From positions 372,001-436,000 of the forward strand of contig WHVD01000006.1 of NCBI GenBank assembly GCA_015178975.1: a stretch of 64,000 nucleotides of DNA. Reading direction: 5' to 3'. The notes under the pieces were generated by a model that was not told where the DNA came from, searched no databases, and was given only the letters and a program-made list of their open reading frames with translations. A program made the position numbers and the translations under genes. How positions within the stretch are numbered: the first letter of the stretch is position 1; every line of letters starts with the position of its first letter. Positions 11,434-23,408 of the stretch are shown piece after piece. The DNA comes from Hysterangium stoloniferum (lineage: Eukaryota; Basidiomycota; Agaricomycetes; Hysterangiales; Hysterangiaceae).

Positions 11434-13418
11434 TTTGCTGCAAGGCCGCGCGTGTGTTAAACTTATAACTGCTCATCTTCACGCTATCCTTTCTTGTTGT
11501 GATTTCCGTGGGACTTGGAACGAGAACGCGCAGGCGCTATCCGATGCGGGGGACTGTATGCTTGCCTTTTTTTTTTATTCGTCCATTTATCGATTTCACA
11601 CTATGCACTGTTCCTTATATGTTTTATGCTGGTGGATTTCTATCTATTTGGTTTCACCGTGCTTGCATGCCTGGATAATACCTTGTGATGTAGAACTATT
11701 TGTGTATGGACCTTATTGTGACGATGACCTTCTGTGGAGATGTTGTCTCAGCGAGCGGTGTTTTTGTTACAGATCAATCTGACACTTTTGGGCGTCTGTA
11801 GCTAAGGCAACGGGGCCTTCGATATGCTCCTCCCTCCGGGACGTCGGCACCTCACTTGACGACACTGCACCTGGGAAACGAATTCGGGAGAGAAACACGG
11901 TCCCTCAACTACACCAGAAGTTAAGATCTGGGACGTATTAATTTAGGTTTGATTATAGCGTAAACTCAGGTGTAAGTGGGGATTAGCCTCGGGCCTGTGA
12001 CGTGGCTCCAAGAAGACTTGGTGTGCGGTCGGGTCGCAGCGCTGGGATGGCCCGCATCACGGGAAACCCCTGGATCCAAGAAACTCATTTGTTGAGAGGT
12101 ATTAAAACAAACCCCATAAGTCGTATGCCGGACTCTTGCCGATGCAGAGTTGGCCAAGGAGCTATGGACCCTAAATCCTTGCAGGTCCTTGACCCACTTT
12201 TAACTCGAGTTAGGGACGGGATTGTTAGTGACGGCATCCACAAATAATCCGGGGAGGTCTTTTTTCCGGTAACGGGGACGCGTAGAATAAGTCGATAAAA
12301 TAGAGTCAAAAGCGGCAGCAAGTGTCCTGGGACTATGATATATTTATTTTGTCAATGATCCATGAGAGGAAAAAAGAAGGTTGCTCCTACAGCCTTGGAT
12401 GGAATTGGAAAATTTTCAAGGCACCGGGGGTATTTATGGCGGGATTCATGTCCTTTTTTGGTTTGCACATTTTGTAGCGCATGATGCCAACTTTGAAATA
12501 CAACGCCATTTTATGGGAGATTCGTCTGACAAGTCATGTAGTCGATATTGGCACAAGAGAGGTGTACTACCTGGATATGATGAATCATTTGCCAAAAGAG
12601 ACTATATATAGACATTGATGTTAGTAGAAGGAATACATAGCCATTAAGCGCCATTCTCACTTGACCTACATGGTGAAACAGTCCGTATGAGACAGGTCTC
12701 CAAGGCACATGTGTCCGGAGTGCGTACCGAGTCGGAGACGCAGCGAACAGTGATGAAGCTGGAGTAGTGCTTATATTTGGTTAGTTTTAAAATTAGGGCC
12801 TTCTGTATAGATCGTGAAGTTATTAGGCTGTTCTAGGTAGACTCATGATCAGAGAAACTTCTTAGACGCTCTACAGGGGATGGCATGTTTTTAATATTCG
12901 TTGACATAGAACGGTGAATGGACCGTGGGCGTAACTTTGAGCAAATATCCAGAACATCACAGATCATTTTTATATATTGTCGACGCGTACGCTGCGGTCA
13001 TCTACCACCAGTGTCACATCTCCGGTTAGCCCATCCGGACGTGAGGCACTCGTGAAAGAAATTTACAGGCAACTTGGCACGCAACTAACCTTAATCGGCA
13101 TCAGTGGCCTTCGAACGACGCAGCGCTATTTTCATATAAATAATAACAATAATAATTGATTTAAACTAATATCTTATTGTGGGTGGCTTGAATGGGCGTC
13201 TATTTCAGACTTTCACCCTCCCCCTCTCAGGCTCCTCGAGGCATACACGCTTCATTGGCCGCTCCCTTCACTGTAGCTGGCGGCACACGCTCCTTCCTGG
13301 CAGTGAATGCCAATCACCTGTATCCGTTCAAACTGACTTTTCTCCAAACTTGCTTCATCTGCTTCATTTCCAATTCTACGTACTCGTCTCATATAGCTCC
13401 TCTTCCTTCCAGTCTCTG
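11434..13418. other. Intergenic region of 2 kb
   Basis: I find no credible gene on either strand. The open frames are short, lack domains and do not splice. The segment from 13180 on is pyrimidine-rich and leads to the kinase start codon, as expected for a basidiomycete promoter and 5' leader. An AT-rich microsatellite (AATAATAAC type) lies at 13136-13158. Confidence 0.55.
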
Positions 13419-16400
13419 ATGCATCGAAAACCACTCCGCATGGATGCCCAGGATGGGCCCTGGAGTGTCAGTGTCGCAGAAAATCCTCACGACTCCAAGA
13501 CCTATACTATCTACATCCAAAGTACGTTTAATCTCCTTTAATTTCCCTTACATTTTGTCTCATTATCCTAGCTCCAACACACCACCTCACCCTCACCCGC
13601 ACCGCCTCCGAAGTAGCAGAGTTGCACACCAAACTCGCCGATGTCCATGCCTCACCAGAGCTCCCCCCACTCCCGCTCACCGAGCCACCCACAAAGCGTC
13701 GCTCTTCGTTTCTCCACACCCTCTCTCGTCTTGCCAACACCACTCCGAAGCCTGCTGTCCAACCACGCTCTTCACTCCAGTACCCGACCCCCTCCGTCTC
13801 TCCCATCAAGGAACCAGACGATCCGTTCACAAACCCCCTGTCTGCCCCGTCTGCCGCCGCAACAAGCCTGGCGTCTTATTTGACAGCTGTGTCCAACAGC
13901 CCCTCCATACGCACCGCGCGTCCCTGGCGCCGGTTTGTTCGTGTGCGCACTGACGATCTCGAGTCCGTCCGTATCGAGCGGGCCATCAAACGCGTCCGTT
14001 CCGATCTGGCCATACATCATCCTGCTCCAGCCCCGGCGGCTCAGTCATTGATGTCCCAGCTGTTGGACTCCCAGCACGTTGTCGAATCTGATGTCGAGAG
14101 CGTGCCGAGCATCAAGGAGGAAGATGAACCCGAGGGTGACGCCGATCCCGATGTCGAAGCGGAGGAGAACGTAGACGATGCCGAGTTGAGGGCCAACGCT
14201 AAGATTGCAGAACTGCTGGCCGCCGGTGAGACTGTGGAGGAACAGCGCCCAGTTGCCCCGCCCCCGCCTGCTGCCAAACCCGCGCCCGAACCTGTGGTTG
14301 AGGCAGACGTGGAAGCAGAGACCGAGGCTGAGGCTGCTCCAGTTTTGCCTCCCGCTCCTGTCCAAGTTAGCCCCGCCGCCCTTCCTCCACCCGTCGCTTC
14401 CGTCCCTGCTCCCGACGTAGCTCCCGTCCCTGTTCCCGACATTGCTCCCGCCCCTGCTTCCACCATGACTCCCGCCCCTACTCCCACCATGACTCCCACC
14501 CCCGCTTCCACCGTCACTCCCACCCCCGTCACTCCCATTTCCCCCATCACTCCCACTCTCGCTCCCCCCGTCACTCCCACCCCCACCTCCACTCAGGCGC
14601 TTGAACCTGTAGCTGATTTCCTCCCGACACCCGCTCCGTCACCTCCATCTCCATCTCCTCCTCCTCCTCCTCATCGTATACCTCGTAGTGCCTCTGCCGA
14701 TCCCGACAAGGCGTCCCGCATTGCCCGCACGGCATGGCTCCCCTCAGAGCCTACTCCGTCACCTTCCCCTAGACCTCCAAAGCGAACCACTATCGACGAT
14801 TTTGATATGCTCCGCGTCCTCGGCAAAGGCTGTGCTGGCAAGGTTCTTCTTGTGCGCCATCGTGCATCGACATCTCTCTATGCTCTGAAAGCCATTACAA
14901 AGCGACATGTTTTGGCCCATCAGGAGCTGCAACACACCCTCACAGAACAGGCCGTTCTCAAGCGCATGGCACATGAGGCGCGGGATCCGTTTGTTGTAAA
15001 GTTATGGTGGAGTTTCCATGACAAGGAGAATTTATTCCTTGTGATGGATTTTCACCCAGGTGGTGATTTGGCCACACAATTGGCCCGATGGGGCCGTCTA
15101 GGAAGGGATAGAGCCCGATTTTACGCAGCAGAGATTGTAAGTTCTATCTCTCGTCAACGTCCCTTACTAACTCGTGTTTGCCTCTTTAGGTTGAAGGCGT
15201 CGATGGCCTCCATGCTGCTGGCGTCATCTACCGCGACCTCAAGCCCGAGAACATTCTCATTGGCGCGGATGGACACATTGTCCTTACAGACTTTGGCCTT
15301 TCCAAGGAGTTCCCGCGCCGCCCTACACTCGCCTCGTCTCCCAGTCCCGAGTTCTACTCCTCAACACCTGGGACGCCAACACCCTCCACCGCGACGGCGC
15401 ACTGGATGCATGATGCTGGTGGTGCCGGCGCAGGCTGGGTTGGTGGGAAGGACTCTACCAGCACGTTCTGTGGCACGGCAGAGTACTTGGCGCCTGAGGT
15501 TATTCAGGGACTGCCGTATAGCTACGAAGTCGACTGGTGGAGTTTTGGGACGATGCTGTACGAGATGCTGACGGGTATCGTGAGTACTTGCGATTGCATT
15601 TGTGGTGTTGTACCCTCATGGCCCTGCCCATAGACCCCTTTCTGGGCGAACAATCACTCGGACATGTATGTCCGAGTCTTGCAGGATGAGCTGCAGTTTC
15701 CAGAAGACAAGGCTATGGATCAGGATACGAAGAGTCTGATTCGTGGTGTGAGTGCTTTTGCCGTTTGTAGCGTGGCATTGCTTATGCTGATTGTTTTCGT
15801 GCAGCTTTTACAGCGAAATCCTGCTCTAAGAATGAGCGAGCCGCGGATAAAGAGGCATCCGTATTTTTCCATGATGTGAGTCTTTTTTTTTGTCTGTATA
15901 TATATGTGAGCAGGATTAATTGTGTGCTTTTAGTGACTGGTCACATGTGTATTACAAGCGCTATATCCGTAAGTCTTCCTCTATTATTGTCTCTATGCCA
16001 CAGACTCTCATCTTTAATTCTCCTTTTCTCCAGCCCCCTATATTCCTCCCATTGATCCTTCCAATGCTTCTGATACACAGAACTTTGACGAGGCCTTCCT
16101 AGATATGGATCCTACCATCGAGGACAGAGATGAAGTCGATGAGTCGAGTCCAGAGCGGCAGGTACAAGTTCCCGAAGAAGGGGACGACGAGAAGGACTTG
16201 TTTGATGGTTACTCGTTCAAGGGGAGAAATAGCGTCATTATTGACGATGAGCTTATCATCGGAGAGGAGGAGAAGGAGGAGGAGACCGCGGCAGAGCTGG
16301 AAGAAGCTCCTACACCGCCAACAGAGGACCTATCGACTCCAGAAACAGTGTCAACGCCGCAGTCAGAACCGGTTTTGACGCCGGAAGTTGAGTTGCTCGA

Positions 16401-17298
16401 ACCAGAGGCTGAGTCGAAGGTTGAACCTGAGGTCCAAGTAGAGGATGAGCAAGAGGCGCCAGTCACTCCGACGTCCCCTTCGCCGCCTACGCCAACGCCA
16501 GCACCACCTGCACCCATCCCTACCTCGACTTCTCTTCCATCCACATCCGCTCCCGCTCCGCCGACCAAGACTGCTTTCCGCTCTCTTGACCCCTCCCGGC
16601 CGACAAAGGCTGTCACCATCGCGCCTCCCGCCTCACACCCTCGTCGCCGTGAGAAATCTGGTGTCCTAGCTCTCGACCGTGCGCGCAACGCCGACATGGA
16701 GTTGGACGGCAGTGTCACGGAACGAGAGGAGGAAGAGGACGACTGGGACTTTGTGGAGACGCCGGGTGGAGAGGACCGTAACGGCGCGAAGGGCACAAGC
16801 CTATTCGCACGGGGTGTTGTGGACCGCTATAGACTCGCCGTGTTCAGGAAGACAAGCGGGAACGTGAGCGGAGGGCGGTCGTTCTCTGGTGCATCATCCA
16901 CGTTTGGCGCTGTGGAGTCGGACGTGGGGTCGCCGGAGTCGGGGGAGAAGAAGCGCGGGCGATTGGGGAAGGGGAAGGGGAAGTTTTTGAGAGCGAGAAG
17001 TCCGCCAGCTGGTGGCGTATTTGGCAGCGGAATGGGGAACAGGAGTGTCAGTTCGGGAACGATCGTGTCGAGCAATTCTGGAGCGACGATGCAGTCGCAG
17101 TCGCTGAGGTCGAAGGAATCGACGACATCGATGGGCAGCCCGAGCGGGAGTGCGTCGTCGGACGCGGAGGACGTACCGGGGGGTACGACTGCGACAGGAC
17201 GAAAGCTGAAGAAAATGAAGCGATATAAGGAGGGTGCGGAGAAGGTGCTGTCGCTGTTTGGCTCGCCGAGACAGGAAAGAACGCAGGCGCAATCGTAG
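13419..17298 (+). CDS. AGC-family Ser/Thr protein kinase with PX-like N-terminus
   Basis: Exons 13419-13521, 13572-15136, 15190-15579, 15634-15747, 15805-15875, 15934-15968 and 16034-17298 give 1180 residues in one frame. Residues about 9-70 ([29 protein letters not shown]) resemble a PX phosphoinositide-binding fold. A Pro/Thr/Ala-rich linker follows, with repeats of the type [13 protein letters not shown]. The kinase domain starts at about residue 445: [12 protein letters not shown] (P-loop), ALKAI (Lys), [10 protein letters not shown] (catalytic loop), [20 protein letters not shown] (activation segment) and [13 protein letters not shown]. The AGC tail shows NFDEAFLDM and the hydrophobic motif FDGYSF, which resembles the TORC2-type site. 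A further 390-residue acidic then basic, Ser-rich tail is unusual. A second Met at 13440 is the alternative start. It likely acts in lipid- or TOR-linked signalling. Confidence 0.88.
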
Positions 17299-17719
17299 CG
17301 CGGCAGAGCACACCCATGGAGGAGAAGAAGAATATTCTCACGGGCGTTTCTATCCTTGCCCTTATTACTTCCTGTTGGATTTCGCGCCTCTTTGCTGTCT
17401 CCTGCCCACCTTTTTCAGTCTTACCCCATACCCACGCTCATTTTTTTTTTTTTTTTGCTATCAGCCTCAATCTCGTCCGCGGACCATGAACTAGTTCAAC
17501 TAAATCGCGTATGCCATTCCTTATAACTTTCTCTTTTTTTCACTCCTTTTTTTCTCTCAAGTCGCCTAGTCGCCCATCGTGAAATTAACATCTAAACCGA
17601 ATTGCCGTATAGAGACCATCTAATACAGTTTAGCTATACTATCGTACGTAACTAAAAGTATGCGAAGAATAAATAAATCAGATATAACCAATAAATAATC
17701 GAGCATGGAGAATAAATAA
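17299..17719. other. Intergenic region
   Basis: The stretch has poly-T tracts at about 17440-17456 and T-rich runs near 17530-17555. These fit a 3' UTR for the kinase and a promoter for the next gene. No gene is seen. Confidence 0.5.
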
Positions 17720-19797
17720 ATGGTTCGAGTTTTTCATCGCATAGACTTATGCAGCGGATTTGAAACACCGCGGTTCGACCGTGGGCTTAGTGTCGTGCGC
17801 ATGCAGTCACTCTCGCCCAAGAAGCTAGGCAAACGTCCCCAGCCACCGATGCACCCAGTCAACCACCATCTTACACTTCGCCACGACATGGAGCATAATA
17901 TTGACGTGCACACGAATAACAACCACAACCACACCAGCAGCAAAACGAAGACGAAAACGAAAAGCAAGAACAATAGCAGCCGCAGCAATGCGTCCCCCCG
18001 CCCCATGTCTCCTGCCCACCATCAGCAGCACCAGAAGCGTGTGCTGCCGACCCGCTCGCGCCGCGGGGGCGGCCCGAACGTCGGGAACTCGGGCGTCGAC
18101 ATGCTCATCATCGACACCGAGCGGAGAAATCGTGCGTCCCCCTCCTCCCCCTCCCCCGTGCAGCACTCGCTGTTCTGTCCGTCTGTCCACTAACCCCGCG
18201 GTGTGCGCACAGGCGACGCGAAGCCCTCCGTCGCGCCCGAGCAGCCGTTTTTCCTGACGACGCACGCGGGGCTCGTGCCGAGGGCGCAGGAGGGCGACGC
18301 CGACACGGAGAGCTACTTCGACCAGCCGGAGGTCCGCGCGGCGTGTCTCGCGCAGGAGGCGATCCAGGTGCCCCATTTTGAGCCGCTGCCGGACGACGCG
18401 GTCGGGGGGCGGCTCAGAGCGAGAGCAGAGGAGGTTAGTAGTGTACTGTATTATCGTTGTTTCGTGGCTATTACACATGGGCTGACACGTTTTTTTGTTT
18501 TTTTTTGTTTTTTTTTGTTTTTTGTGCGCAGGAGGGCCCGGAGACGTCGGATGCGGCGTATGTCAGCCGGCATCGCAAGTACGAGACGTTTGAGAAGCGG
18601 CAGAGAAGGCGGGAGAAGGAGAAGCTCGTCCACGAGCAGTTCAAGCTGAAGGAGCGGATCGACCAGCTGCGGGGGATGGACGCGAGTGCGTTTGGGACAG
18701 GCGGCGAGACGCGGAGGAAGGAGATGCTGGATGTGGCTATTGCGCTGGAGCGGCGGTATGCGGTGCTGCTGCCTCCAGAACCGAAACGGGCGAACAAAAA
18801 AGGCGAGAAAAAGCGGGGCAAGGGCGAGGGACTGCGCACGGGAACGACGACGGGCGACGACGCAGATACAGAGGAGGAGCAGCTTGTCAGCCCGCAGCCT
18901 CCAGAGCTGGTCCGTCCAGTGCCAGTGAAGCCGATACTGGTGCTGAGAGGGGACAAGGAGAAGGGAAAGGAAAAGGTCGTCATCACTGTCAGCACGCCGC
19001 CCCCACAACCGTCCTTGCCGCCTCCATCACCGGTCCCCAGTGTCCCTCCGCCACCAGCCGTCAGTGTTGCAATCGAAGCCAATGTTGTCCCGAATGTGCC
19101 ACATCGATCACCGTACATCGCCGCCTCTGCCTTCAATGCTCCGACAGAGCAAGTTGCTACTATACAGAATAGCGAGTCGGTTGCTCACGTTGCAACGAAA
19201 TCCGAAAACGGAGGCAGCCCTCCGCCAGAACATCTACCGCCTACTCCCAGTGTTTCCGCACCTGCACCCAGCACTGAACCAAGTATTCCACCTCCACCTC
19301 CACGGAAACGGCAACGGAAAGATCCTCATCGCGTGAACACACCGGAAGCTCCAGCGTATACACAGTCGGTTCTTCTCCAAATTGCAGCACGTAAGGCTGC
19401 ACAACCACAGGCACGGCAAACAACGCGCGTGCTGATGGCATTTGGGTTTCGTGTTCCAATCGAAGTGGATGACCAGATGGACTACGAGCTGCCGCCGTGG
19501 CTAATGACGCGAGATGAGCTGGAGGACATTCACCTACGGCGGACGCACAGTGCAACGAGGAGTGCGAGCCCCCGGTCTGCAGCAAGACTAACCAATGGCA
19601 TTCGGGAACCGGCTGGACCAGGAAGCATGGATGCCATTTCGCATTTTGAAACAGGACGAATGGATATTGACCCGACTCATCCGCCGGCAGGAGAGCTACT
19701 TCCGTTTCCCATAGACATGGGCATTGGCAATGGACGACCGATGCACTTGAATGGTTGGAAAGGGATGACTGAGGGGGATATCATTGGGCGAACATGA
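17720..19797 (+). CDS. Putative nuclear protein with PEHE-like segment
   Basis: Exons 17720-18131, 18213-18433 and 18532-19797 join to 632 residues. The central part reads VPHFEPLPDD...SDAAYVSRHRKYETFEKRQRRREKE and continues as a basic, charged helix. The spacing (short VP-x-F/W entry, acidic stretch, then a [Y/F]xxRHxKxExxEKRxRR block) resembles the PEHE domain of MSL1/NSL1 proteins, which tie histone acetyltransferases to their complexes. This is a motif-level match only. Flanks are His/Asn/Lys-rich at the N-terminus and Pro-rich after residue 330, with nuclear-localisation-like PRKRQRK. The C-terminal GFRVPIEVDDQMDYELPPWL segment looks conserved. The start may instead be the Met at 17801. 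The second intron carries a T-tract with interspersed G just before its acceptor. Confidence 0.7.
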
Positions 19798-20082
19798 TGC
19801 TAATCAGAGGAATTGTTATTTCGTTATTTTCATTATTTTCAATGTAGCCTGCCAGTCTTGTGATATTATTGTTGTGTTCCCGGGGTCTGTGTCTAACGTG
19901 TGACTGGGGTCTGGATTGTCGCTTGATTGAAAGTCCGCCAAATCTCCAAAGTCGCCCACTGCTACCTACGACTGCCCGCAACGCGTCCATAATAGCACCC
20001 CCCAGCGTCCCTTTGTCCCCAGCTCAGTTAACCAGCTGCACCCTACAATCTGTCTTATCCACTTGTTACAGGCCAGGATATC

Positions 20083-21355
20083 ATGGCAACTATGGATATC
20101 AGACACCGTCAATACGCTGTCGAGTCTCCCATTCCGTTAGAACAGGGACAGGGACAGTGAGCACACTTTTTTCCTTCAATTTTCAGTTTTGGTTTTCCTC
20201 ACACGGTATGCGTCCTGATACGCCTACAGCAGTCAAGAAGTCCCCCCGCCGCCAGGCCACCTACATTCAAATGGCCATCCTATGGGTCTGCCTCCCACAA
20301 TGTCAGTTGATGCCCACCAATATTACAGCAATGCTGCTGCAATGGTCGGCAACCATCATCCTGACCATCCGGATTGCCCAAATTCACTAAACTGTCTCCC
20401 TGACACAAATGACAAACCAAATCATATTCTTCCCGTCATCGTTCGCTCTGCTATCCTTGGCTCACCTAAGCAAAAACTTACCATCAGAGAGATTTATAAG
20501 GCCATCGAGGGCAAGTTTCCATACTTTCGCACTACCGAAGTAAATTGGAAGGTCGGCGGTTTTCTCTTCCCCTTCACCGTCCTAGTTTATTGTGTGCTGA
20601 CTATTTGGCAGGACTCTATTCGTCATAACCTCTCACTTAATAAACTCTTTGAAAAAGTGCCTCGGCCGCTGACTGACCCAGGCATCGGTTCATACTGGAC
20701 GGTGAACGTCACCGCCCGGGGCGCGAAACGACCCCGCAAACGCAAGAGCCGCAACGCCAAGGAAGAAGACCACAATGAGCATGTACACCAGCAGGAGGTT
20801 CCGGGGCCGCCTGGACCCATGCCACCGCCGCCGCCGCATCACTTTGATCCTTCCATGGGATTCCCACATCCTGTTCCTGGTGGACACCATTTCATGCAGG
20901 GGCCGCCGCAAGGTCTTCCGCCAGGCTTTGTCGAGCCGGATAAGCATGACCTTGACGATGGCACCATAGACCCTGCACTAGACCCGTCTCTGGCCCATTC
21001 GGATCCAAACGACGGGGGACATGCGAAGGCCATCGCCCGCCTCAGCCAGGAGCTGTACGAAACAAAGCGGCTGTATACTATGATAACGCAAGAGTCAAGC
21101 AAGCTGGCTGAACAGCTGTCGAAAACTAGAGAGGAGATGGAGCTGCTAGAGGCGAAGCTCGAGGAGGAAGTCGTCAATCGCATTGAGGCTGAGCGGAAAC
21201 AGCAACAGGCTGAACAGCGCCGAATGTTCTGTGAACAGAAGCTGAAGGAGATCGGTGTTGAGCTTGATGATGAAGAGCGTGCTGTCAGGCACGAGGTCGA
21301 CGGTGATGCGGACGGTGATGCAGAAGTGGAGGCAGACGACGGAGTTGTAGGCTAA
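20083..21355 (+). CDS. Forkhead transcription factor with C-terminal coiled coil
   Basis: Exons 20083-20156, 20230-20551 and 20612-21355 join to 379 residues. The forkhead (winged helix) DNA-binding domain spans about residues 85-165: KPNHILPVIVRSAILGSPKQ, then KLTIREIYKAIEGKFPYFR, and the recognition helix W-K-D-SIRHNLSLNKLFEKV followed by GSYWTVN. A basic run (RGAKRPRKRKSRN) directly after it would be a nuclear localisation signal. The C-terminus (about 265-355) is a long Glu/Lys/Arg heptad region fit for dimerisation. Intron 2 splits the domain just before the recognition helix; it is 60 nt and stop-free. The first exon is short and rests on the phase match only. Confidence 0.85.
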
Positions 21356-21575
21356 CACAGGCTTTGTTCCAGCACACAAGTTGTTGGATCAGATTACTTT
21401 ATTTTCTTTGTGTTACCTGTACGCATAGCTAGGAATTTTTTTTTAAAAGAGTCTTGTATTTTTAATCAGCATCTCTTCAACGATATTTGCATGCATGTAT
21501 TATTCTGCCCTGGGAAGAGAAGTACTTGTTCGATTTCCTCGGCTTACGTGAGCGAAGTCGCGACTGTCTTTTTTC

Positions 21576-23350
21576 ATGCCAAAGGTACCGTTTTGTACAA
21601 GCTGGACCGGGAATGTTCTAGCTCGTCGGGCAACGCATACTGCCCCTAACCCTCCAGTACAAATAACAACATTGTCGAATGGCATAAGGGTAGCTACAGA
21701 GGCAACCCCGGGCCACTTTTCTTCTGTGGGCTTGTATGTCGATGCAGGAGCACGCTACGAGGTCCCTTCGAGCTCTGGTGTCAGTCATTTCATAGATAGA
21801 ATGGCCTTTAAAGTACGTTCGTATGGTTCTATGCCGTCTGTGCCAAATTCACCTCAGCATCGCAGTCTACCGCGAGCAGAAACGGCGAACAGATGGCAGA
21901 AGCGATACACTCGCTGGGCGGACAGATATTCTGCTCGTCTTCCCGCGAATCAATCATGTACCAGTCATCCAGCTTCGCCCAGTCCACCTCGACTGCCCTG
22001 CGCCTCATCGCCGAAACCGTCCTGCGACCCGCCTTCACGGACGACGAAGTCGCGGAACAGCGGGAGGCGGCCCGGTACGAAATACGTGAAATTAACAGCA
22101 AGCCTGAGATGATCCTTCCTGAGATCCTCCACCAGGTCGCGTATGGAAATCACGGGCTGGGGAACCCGCTGCTGTGTCCCGATGACCGTGTGGACGTCTT
22201 GGACGGTGATGCGATGCGAGATTTCATGGAGCAGTGGTATAGGCCAGAGAGGATGGTGGTCGCGGGGGCGGGTATGCAGCACGGGGAGCTTGTGGAGTGG
22301 GCGGATAAGTACTTTGCAGGGCTTAAGCCAGCAGATGCAGCGATGCATATCCCGGAGCCACTGCCTGTTCGACAACCACTGTCGCGCAGCGCTGTACAAA
22401 ATAGCCCCTTGCATCCTCTCCCGCCTGCGTCGGCCCCACTATCGCTGTACAAATCGCTGTCGAGGGCTGCGTCGTCCTATCTCTATCCGCATTCAAGTCA
22501 ACCGGTGACAACGTCGGCACCCATGGCAATGCCACCCACACAGTACACGGGTGGGCATTGCTTTGTGCACCGTCCAGAGTTGGAGTTCAACCATCTCTAT
22601 CTCGCTTTTGAGGGTGTTGGCATTTATGACAATGATGTGTATGCGCTTGCGACCATACAAATTCTGCTTGGAGGTGGCGGGAGCTTCTCTGCAGGTGAGA
22701 TGATTCCTGTCTGTCCTGGATACTCTAATGTAACGCGCTTTCAGGTGGACCAGGCAAGGGCATGTATTCCCGCCTCTACACCCATATCCTTAATCACCAC
22801 CCCCAAATTGACCATTGTGCCTCCTTTCACCACATATACACCGACTCGTCACTCTTTGGGCTATTCGCATCCTTCCTACCCTCTTCCCCTGCCACAGCCA
22901 AGTCTTCCCAATACTATGGCAGCACACCATCACAGGTTCTCCCGCACTTGACTCACCAATTAAGCTTGTTGCTGTACCAGGATGTGCCACATGTGGAGTT
23001 GAATCGTGCCAAGAATCAGCTGAAGAGCAGTTTGATGATGGCCCTTGAAAGTAGGGCAGTGGAGGTTGAAGACCTTGGGCGACAGGTAAGCCCTACAGCA
23101 GTGTACTTGGCTCTGAGCATGGTGTTGACGCTCCTCGCAGATTTTGGTGCACAACCGTAAGGTTCCCGTCACGGAAATGTGTGATCGTATCGATGAGGTG
23201 ACCGAGGTCGACATACGGCGGGTAGCAGCGCGTGTATTTGGGCCTGGCAGTCGTGATGCTCCAGGCGCAAAGGCTACCATCGTTACTATGGGTAGTGAGG
23301 ATGTTGTTGATTGGAAAAGTACCTTACAGAAATACGGCGTGGGGGAATGA
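21576..23350 (+). CDS. MAS2: Mitochondrial processing peptidase alpha subunit
   Basis: Exons 21576-21812, 21866-22694, 22745-23085 and 23141-23350 give 538 residues. The N-terminus (WTGNVLARRATHT) is basic and Ser/Thr-containing, as in a matrix-targeting presequence. The M16 fold follows with TTLSNGIRVATEATPGHFSS. The usual zinc site HxxEH is replaced by HFIDR, as expected for the non-catalytic alpha subunit. The diagnostic glycine-rich substrate loop [20 protein letters not shown] is present and is split by intron 2. Together with MPP beta the protein cleaves presequences from imported matrix proteins. A 60-residue Pro/Ser-rich insert (about residues 240-300) is longer than in yeast. It ends 58 bp from the convergent gene that follows. 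Confidence 0.93.
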
Positions 23351-23408
23351 GCGATGTAACACTGATATATTGATAATATCAGACTATCCATATGCGGACT
23401 GGAATAAC

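Noticed and set aside
11054-11782. 242-codon plus-strand frame overlapping the end of the NDK-like gene
   Set aside because: It is an Arg/Leu-rich out-of-frame reading of the same exon that runs on into the 3' UTR; no domain.
12960-13160. Frame with HINNNNNN tail upstream of the kinase
   Set aside because: It begins with a non-ATG codon, and the Asn run comes from an AAT microsatellite.
14041-14592. 183-codon minus-strand frame of Gly/Val/Ser repeats
   Set aside because: It is the reverse reading of the Pro/Thr/Ala repeat linker of the AGC kinase.
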